Shown: positions 58,124 to 64,000 of the stretch, in pieces
How positions within the stretch are numbered: position 1 is the stretch's first letter
Layout: each line of letters opens with the position of its first letter
DNA from: Trichomonas vaginalis G3
Taxonomy: Eukaryota > Parabasalia > Trichomonadida > Trichomonadidae
Direction of reading: 5' to 3'
Assembly: GCF_026262505.1 (NCBI RefSeq)
Contig: NC_067203.1
Location: forward strand, 21,309,411-21,373,410
DNA length: 64,000 nucleotides
Notes under the pieces: generated by a model
Databases searched by the model: none
Told to the model about the DNA's origin: nothing
What the model saw: only the letters and a program-made list of their open reading frames with translations
Position numbers and translations under genes: made by a program

Positions 58124-61100
58124 ATGTATCGGAAGTTGTCTAAGTTAGAACACTCGGAAATAAAACAACTTCTTACAGAAGCTAACATAGAAGTAGCAAA
58201 GCATTACGCAACAAACAAAAAAGCACTCGCTGACTTCATTAAAGACTATAATGGTGCAATAAGTTATGATAGAATTCATGAGTTCATAAAGCCGCAACGC
58301 GGCGAGGACGAAGTCCATGCAAGAGCATTTCCTTTAAATGACGTTGCTATTGACTTATATCATAGACGTTCAGTACCTCATGAAGTAAGAAGAGAAATGT
58401 TTGACATAACAAATGCAAACGTTGGTGAAACAAGAAGAAGAGACGACACACTGAAACAACAGAGAAGAGAGATGTTTAAAAGTGCTATAGAACAAGTTCG
58501 CAAAGCTAACGATGTCATTCGTTCCATTGACGACAAACCAAAAGAAGGTGAGAGATGGTTAAAGAAAGATGAAGAGAATAGGAAGAGAAATGTGAAGTCA
58601 GGCAATAGACTCATTGACTTTAACATCGAAGCTTTAGATGAACCAAACAGAGACTACTTACACAAACATTTCGGTAAGGTTTTCATGAGACTCTTAGAGA
58701 AGATTAAAATAAACTCCAACAAAGATGGATGGTATGTTATAAACTTGGTGGAAAGTATGAATGTTCTACGTTAAACCTCAATAATATTGGAACATTACTA
58801 CATCAGCTCTTGAAGGAGAACTTTATATCAGAGATAGAAGCAAATGCTGCAGGTATTGTTGAAATGCACTATGACTTCTTCTTGACAAACATAAAGAATC
58901 TTACCGAAATAAAGATGTATGATTTAACAGAATATGAAGGCTTAACGATGTCAGATGTAAAGAAAGGCAAACCAAAAAAGAGACCATATAGAGATGAAAG
59001 CACACTGACAAATGACCAGAAAGCCATTTTGGAAGCTCTTAAGCAAACAGGAAACCAGCACTTATAGAAAGCTTTTGGAAAGATAATGGTGAAAAGAAGT
59101 TTTATAAGAAGAGAAGCGGTCAGTTCTGGAAGTATCTTTGCACATTACCTATAAATCTTGAACGCTACCAAATCTTCAATGAACTGAACAAAAGAACTGC
59201 AACACTTATGACAGAGGACAATTGTTTCGTTTATGCTTGCATTCAGGCTGGAGTAGATGAAGAAACTATTGACCACATGAGAGAAGTCATTCGTGTTAGA
59301 GACTTTCCTCAAAGTAAAGTACAAGAAATTTCTGACGCAACAGGTATAGCATTTAATTGTCATTGGTTACTTCAATGACTCAAGACATAATGAAATAAAG
59401 AGATACATACCAAAAGAATGTGAAACTGTTAGAACTCTTGACTTACTTCTTGTTGAAGACCACTACATGCTAAATGAAAGATTACCAATGACAACATATT
59501 TCATTCGCAACTATATAGAAATCTTGAAGGAGTGTGGTGGAATGAACATTGAAAACAGATGAAGATTTATACAAAGAGAGAGAACAAATATGTAGTTCGT
59601 TATGATAGAACAACACCGTTATGGGATGTTATGAAAACATTGTGGGAGTGCAAATATTTCGAACCTATTTCTTATGGAGAACTTTTCACATATACGACTG
59701 ACTTATATAAACAGAACCTTGCACCATTTAAAGATTTGACATATGCTCCAAAGTATTGTGTACAACTGAAGAAGAAAGCTGAGCCAAAAGAAGTAAATAA
59801 AAATAAGTGCAAGTTCATTCCTGAGCACGTTTTCTTTGCTGACTTTGAGTTAGCACAGACGGCTTTCATAAAGCTTTTAACATCTGTTACGACAGTGAAG
59901 ATGGTTCAGTGAGTGAAAGCATTTGGGTCAGAACTGTGCAACAGAATTTTTGGAACGACTTCCTGACAAGAGTTTAATATATTTCCATAACCTCAGTTAT
60001 GATATAAACTTCATCTTAAGACACATGACAGAAGTGAAAGGAACTCCCATCATTAAAGGTTCACGAACAATGCAAATAACTGGCTTATATAAAGGAAGGG
60101 CAATTATTATAAAAGACTCTTACAGTGTTATAAATAAGAAGCTTAAACTATTTCCTGCTATGTTTAACTTACAAACAGGACCGAAAGAAGTATTTCCATA
60201 CAACTACTACAGCAGTGTTTTGTTAGCAAATGACAACAGAACTGGTGTCATTTCTGAAGCATGTAAGTTTGTAAAAGATATTGATACATTCATGAAAAAC
60301 ATAGATTCCATCAAAGGTTGCAGAATAGATGAGAACCACTTCGACTTAGAAAAGTATAGTACATTTTATTGCAAACAAGATGTAAGAATTTTAAGAGAAG
60401 GTTTTGTTAAGTTCCGCAATGACATATTGAAAGAATTTGATTTAAACGTTTATGACTACGTTAGTATTTGTTCAATTGCTAACAAATTGTCTGAGAACAG
60501 AGTGTACTTCCCGAATGGAAATTTATATGATCTCTCAAATAAACCAAGAGAATTTATTTCACGCTGTATTCAAGGTGGAAGATGTATGTTGTCAGATAAC
60601 ATTAAACAAAAGAGCGAAAAGAAACTCATTGCTGACTTCGACGCTGTTTCATTATACCCTTCAGCAATTGCAAGACTCTATACTTTAGAAGGTATACCGA
60701 AAGTATTGAAGGAAGAAATGTTAAGCACAGAGTATCTCATGAGACATTTATTCGATGACGACCAAAAGGAACCCATTGGTGAAAAGTTTGTGTCTGGCTT
60801 CTTTGTTCTCATTAAGATAACAGAGATTGGAATACATAGACACTTTCCTTTAATAGTTTGTGACCCTGAACTAAATCCAGAACTTAACGTTCCCAGAAGT
60901 TCAAACACTTGCTGTTTAATGTATGTTGACCATATAACATTACAAGACCTCATAAAATATCAAGGTGTCAAATGTGAAGTGTTGCAAGGATACTATTACG
61001 ATGGAAACAGAGATATTAGAATAAGAGATGAAGTAAAGAAGTTGTTTGAGTTAAGGTTAAAGTATAAGAAAGAAGGAAATCCTTTGCAAGAAAATATAAA

Positions 61101-61896
61101 GCTCATTCTGAACAGTATTTATGGCAAAACTATTCTATCTCCTATTGAGTCAAAAATAACCATAGTAAATGACAAAGATGCTATAAGATATGCCATCAGA
61201 AACTACAACCATATAGTGAAGTTCGAAGGTTTGGATGGTTCAGATAAAACTATTTTCAAGCTAACGAAAAGCATTTGCAGACACTTTAACTTCTGTCCAC
61301 TTGGTGTTAACATTCTGTCTATGTCGAAGAGAATAATGTGTGAAGTATTCTGTACTGCTGAGGACTTAGGAATGGACATCTTTTATAGCGATACGGACAG
61401 TATGCATCTCTACAATGAAGATATCCCTCGTTTAGCTGAAGAGTTTGAGAAACGTTATGGAAGAGTTCTCATTGGTAAAAACCTTGGTCAATTTCATAGC
61501 GACTTCGCAGAAATAACACCTGGAAAACAAAGTTTAGCATACAAGTCAATATTTTGTGGAAAGAAGACTTACATAGACTTACTCACGAATGATTTAAATG
61601 AAGTTGCATTTCACTGCAGAATGAAAGGCGTGAAGCAAGATGTTATTGCTTTAACCGCTAATGAAATGTTTCCTGACTCTGTTCAGTGTTTCTATGATGA
61701 AGATAAAGGTTTAATGGTTCCGCAAGGAACATATGACAAAGACTCTGAGTTCAGTGTTATGAAGTTATATAAAGCACTTTATGACGGTCAAGAGATTGCA
61801 TTCGACTTATGTAAGTCATGTCAACCTTGCTTTGAAGAGAAGTTTAACTTCTCAATAACGACTAAAACAAGCTTTATTCGTAAGTTGAAGTTCTGA
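58124..61896 (+). CDS. Polinton family B DNA polymerase (fossil, several breaks)
   Basis: Replicates the element, probably protein-primed as in other Polintons. The conserved polymerase part is clear: exonuclease-type VFFADFEL and YFHNLSYDINFILRHM; motif A ADFDAVSLYPSAIARLY; motif B LILNSIYGKTIL; motif C FYSDTDSMHLYN; and a thumb-side KGVKQD. The N-terminal extension (from 58124) is helical and charged and contains a palindromic-repeat insert (58291-58319). The region looks like one long polymerase gene broken several times. Confidence 0.85.
58291..58319 (+). repeat. Palindromic repeat inside the polymerase reading frame
   Basis: GCCGCAACGCGGC followed by GAGGACGAAGTCCATG. It is read in frame as KPQRGEDEVHA. 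Near-identical to the intergenic copy at 54297. Confidence 0.8.
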
Positions 61897-61945
61897 GGTC
61901 ATTTATTTTTGTCAGCAATGAGGTCATTCGTGATAAAAATAAAAC

Positions 61946-61968
61946 TAGCGGCAAGGGCGAAGCCCATG
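61946..61968 (+). repeat. Palindromic repeat, variant copy
   Basis: TAGCGGCAAGGGCGAAGCCCATG, with stem GGGC..GCCC; between the convergent polymerase and 61976 genes. It is close to the in-frame copy at 63326. Confidence 0.7.
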
Positions 61969-61975
61969 TGGTCAT

Positions 61976-62836
61976 TTACAATACTGCGATGGTAGAGTTT
62001 AAGAGTTGTGCTTCAATGTAGAGACAGTCCTTATGGTCTGGAGGTAAGAACACTGGGCAGTTATGGTCATGAGTGGAGAACATGTCTATCCAAAACTCAC
62101 GATTGAAGCCAGTTAATTTATAGTATTTAGGGTTAGGAAGTGGTGAAGTTCTTGTATGACCAATGAACTCATTTTCAACTCCCTTACTTAAGTTTGAATA
62201 TAATATAGCTTGCTTTCTATCCCAAATACCAGGTGTTACAATCTTTGAAAATTCATTTTTCCTCGGAAGCATTGCATCATAATTGAAAACATTCTTGAAA
62301 TCATCACTTGGTTCAGAGATTTGAAATCTTATACGTAATGGATTTTTTTTCTTTTTAGCTACTTCATTGAATGGTGAATATATAACAAACTGACAGTCAT
62401 GAGTTCCATCTTCATTTTCATTAAATTCATAATGAAAGTCTATAAGTTGTGGCTGACTACCTTCTTCTTTCAGTTGTGCAAGAAACTCACGTAAAGGCTG
62501 TAAAGTTTGTACTTCAATGTTAAACTTTTTCTCGAACATCTCATTAAATGAAGTCATACATTGCAACAATGTTGTATCGTCTTTAAAGTATTTGTATATG
62601 TGAATGTTTTGGGCGCTTAAAGACTGTTCGTCATTTTCTATCTCGACTTGAAGTATAAAGTCAACCTTTCTGAAAGCATGTGTTATATACATAGATGTTA
62701 TGCCAATGTACTTCTCTTCATTTATGTTCACAATCCAGTCTGTTGGAAAACTTAAAACGTTACTCTGTTCCCCTTTATTTTTGACGTCAGGGTTTTCACT
62801 ACTGAACGCAACAGATAAAGGTATTTGTCTATACAT
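61976..62836 (-). CDS. Polinton structural candidate (minor capsid/penton position)
   Basis: 286 residues in one frame, beta-rich, with MYRQIPLSVAFSSENPD, SFPTDWIVNINEEKYIGIT and REFWIDMFSTHDHNCPVFL. Its place next to the major capsid gene and its length match the single jelly-roll minor capsid protein of other Polintons; assignment by position and composition only. Preceded by TTTATTTTTTATCCGAATTAA. Confidence 0.55.
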   Translation of the reverse strand: MYRQIPLSVAFSSENPDVKNKGEQSNVLSFPTDWIVNINEEKYIGITSMYITHAFRKVDFILQVEIENDEQSLSAQNIHIYKYFKDDTTLLQCMTSFNEMFEKKFNIEVQTLQPLREFLAQLKEEGSQPQLIDFHYEFNENEDGTHDCQFVIYSPFNEVAKKKKNPLRIRFQISEPSDDFKNVFNYDAMLPRKNEFSKIVTPGIWDRKQAILYSNLSKGVENEFIGHTRTSPLPNPKYYKLTGFNREFWIDMFSTHDHNCPVFLPPDHKDCLYIEAQLLNSTIAVL

Positions 62837-62861
62837 TTAATTCGGATAAAAAATAAACCAT

Positions 62862-63120
62862 TTACTCTTTCTTTGCTTCAGCTTCTTTAGCTTTTGCTTC
62901 AGCTTCTTCTCTAGCTTTCTTCGCCAGTAGTCTTGGGTTCTTTTGTCTTCAGCAGCTAATGCAGCAAGTTGTTTTCACTAAGTTTTCTCTTTGGTCTCTC
63001 TGGCTTTTGTTCTTGTTTTTGTTCCTTCAGTTCGGATAAAATTTGCTCACGAATTTCTTTCTTCAATGCTTCAACATCTATGACCCCTTGGGTCTTGTCC
63101 GTAGGGCTTGTCTGAGTCAT
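62862..63120 (-). CDS. Polinton small charged coiled-coil protein (fossil, about one break)
   Basis: Starts MTQTSPTDKTQG; rich in K, E, Q, A and R (ILSELKEQKQEQKPERPKRK; EAEAKAKEAEAKKE at the end). Preceded by TTTTTTATCTGCAG, like the major capsid gene. It looks broken about once. Confidence 0.5.
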
Positions 63121-63205
63121 TTGACTGCAGATAAAAAACAAAATTAAAACTTTAACCGATGTAAAATGAGCTTGTCAAAATCAGAGCGAGAGTCTATTAT
63201 ATTAA

Positions 63206-63463
63206 ATGACGCAAGAGAGAATACAACATCCTTTCTATTACGTAAGTCAGAGTAAAGATGGTAAAATATACGTAAGAAAAAGAAAGGTTCCATTAGCGAA
63301 TGCAGAAAGCGACAACATTAAGGTGTATGGCAAGGGTGAAGTCCACGAAGCCCATATAAAACCTTCTGTTCAAACTGAGCCACCAAAGAACAAGAAGAAA
63401 AAAGCCAGATGTACTTTCAATAACGAACCAAGAGCTTATTGCAAAGTTCGTGAATTTCATTGA
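63206..63463 (+). CDS. Polinton small basic protein, 85 aa
   Basis: Basic (YVRKRKVPLAN; PPKNKKKKARC) with IKVYGKGEVHEAH in the middle, encoded by a palindromic repeat (63326-63347). It could be a DNA-condensing core protein; inference from charge only. Confidence 0.45.
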   Translation: MTQERIQHPFYYVSQSKDGKIYVRKRKVPLANAESDNIKVYGKGEVHEAHIKPSVQTEPPKNKKKKARCTFNNEPRAYCKVREFH

Positions 63464-63626
63464 AAAACAAAACCGAGTCAAAGAATCCTGACCCGCCAGT
63501 GAAAGAAGTTGAGACAAAAGAGAATGTACAGTTCATTGAAAATGTCAAGAAAAACTTCCACCACGAATGCCAAGAAGAAGAGTGAGGAATAATGAAGTAA
63601 ATAGATATTTTTATCTGAAGTAAATA

Positions 63627-64000
63627 CATGCAGAACGAACAGTTAAACGAAATTACTCCAGCAGAGCATATTCATCAGATTCGCTCATATTTCGATATCA
63701 TAGACAATGCAGTTCAAATTGGTGACACTAATAGAAAATATTCTGACGCAAAGATTCCATCACAACCTGGAACTGCTAAAGATAACACATGGGTAACATT
63801 CAATCTCTCACCTCCTGGTGAAAATATGTTGGACCTTTACAATACATTCATTACGTATAAAATGGAAGGTCAATTTATTGTAGATAAAGAAATTGGTTCA
63901 GGTTCCAATAAAACAAACCCACCAGGATTTTGGATTGGTTTCGATGACGCTTTCTATGCAGTTGCTGGATATCAAATCCTTGCAAATGGTCGTATCGTAT
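63627..64000 (+). CDS. Polinton major capsid protein, N-terminal part (cut by window)
   Basis: From the ATG at 63627 (MQNEQLNEITPAEHIHQIRS) the frame is open to the window edge, 124 codons. Features: DNTWVTFNLSPPGENMLDLY, KMEGQF and AVAGYQILANGR, the typical start of the first jelly roll of Polinton double-jelly-roll capsid proteins, with the polar N-terminal arm. Upstream is TATTTTTATCTGAAGTAA, the late-type motif shared with nearby genes. Confidence 0.75.

Larger units (their letters stand above)
44870..64000. mobile_element. Polinton (Maverick) element, right end beyond the window
   Basis: A run of densely packed genes on both strands with the Polinton hallmark set: packaging ATPase, retroviral-type integrase, family B DNA polymerase and major capsid protein, plus a fibre-like protein, two KilA-N proteins and several small structural candidates. 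About 19 kb is visible. The left border lies somewhere between the microsatellite and the first gene at 45059; the terminal repeat cannot be checked without the right end. The layout is largely complete, with roughly half a dozen or more breaks. Many long frames remain open, so it is a fairly young fossil. No adenoviral-type protease was recognised in the visible part. Confidence 0.92.

Noticed and set aside
1-64000. tRNA, rRNA or spliceosomal RNA genes
   Set aside because: I looked for B-box-like and conserved RNA patterns and found no convincing candidate; a covariance-model search would settle it.

Overview
The window looks like nuclear DNA of a parabasalid (Trichomonas/Tritrichomonas type). 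The DNA is very AT-rich and the host genes have no recognisable introns. Several host genes carry the trichomonad initiator TCA+1Y(T/A) a few bases upstream of the ATG. The gene families also fit: BspA-like leucine-rich-repeat proteins, a glycine-rich surface family, Pmp-like beta-helix proteins, saposin-like proteins, many protein kinases, MULE transposons and Polinton (Maverick) elements. The species cannot be fixed from this sequence alone.

Host part, about 1-41.5 kb. From left to right: two tandem paralogues of an unknown repeat protein (the second has an early in-frame stop); a BspA-like LRR gene with no in-frame ATG; a DUF3737 beta-helix gene of bacterial character; an ACC-synthase-like aminotransferase; a small kinase; a C2-like protein; a 2.4-kb hAT-type non-autonomous transposon; a ubiquitin-like protein; an unknown 412-aa protein; a saposin; a coiled-coil gene split by two DNA transposons; a second BspA fragment; a glycine-rich protein with a frame break; DNA topoisomerase III; a COMM-domain protein; a kinase whose 3' end is cut by a TTAA-type transposon; a Pmp-like membrane protein; a TKL kinase with a long C-terminal region; a 0.9-kb near-perfect inverted repeat (427-bp arms); and a coiled-coil hypothetical protein.

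Mobile part, about 42-64 kb. A decayed MULE transposase (42.5-43.9 kb) is followed by 121-bp tandem repeats and a TA-rich microsatellite. From about 44.9 kb to beyond the right edge lies a Polinton. Its visible parts are a packaging ATPase, a fibre-like protein with a phage tail-collar-like end, a retroviral-type integrase, two KilA-N proteins, a family B DNA polymerase, candidate structural proteins and the start of the major capsid protein, which is cut by the window edge. It is treated as a fossil: most of its layout is present and it carries roughly half a dozen or more breaks.

The most distinctive observations are: (a) dispersed GC-rich palindromic repeats in the Polinton that lie both between genes and in frame inside predicted proteins; (b) three DNA transposons inside host coding sequences where frame, length and target duplications show exactly what was interrupted; (c) the 427-bp-arm hairpin; and (d) a gene cassette inside the Polinton bounded by perfect 38-bp inverted repeats.
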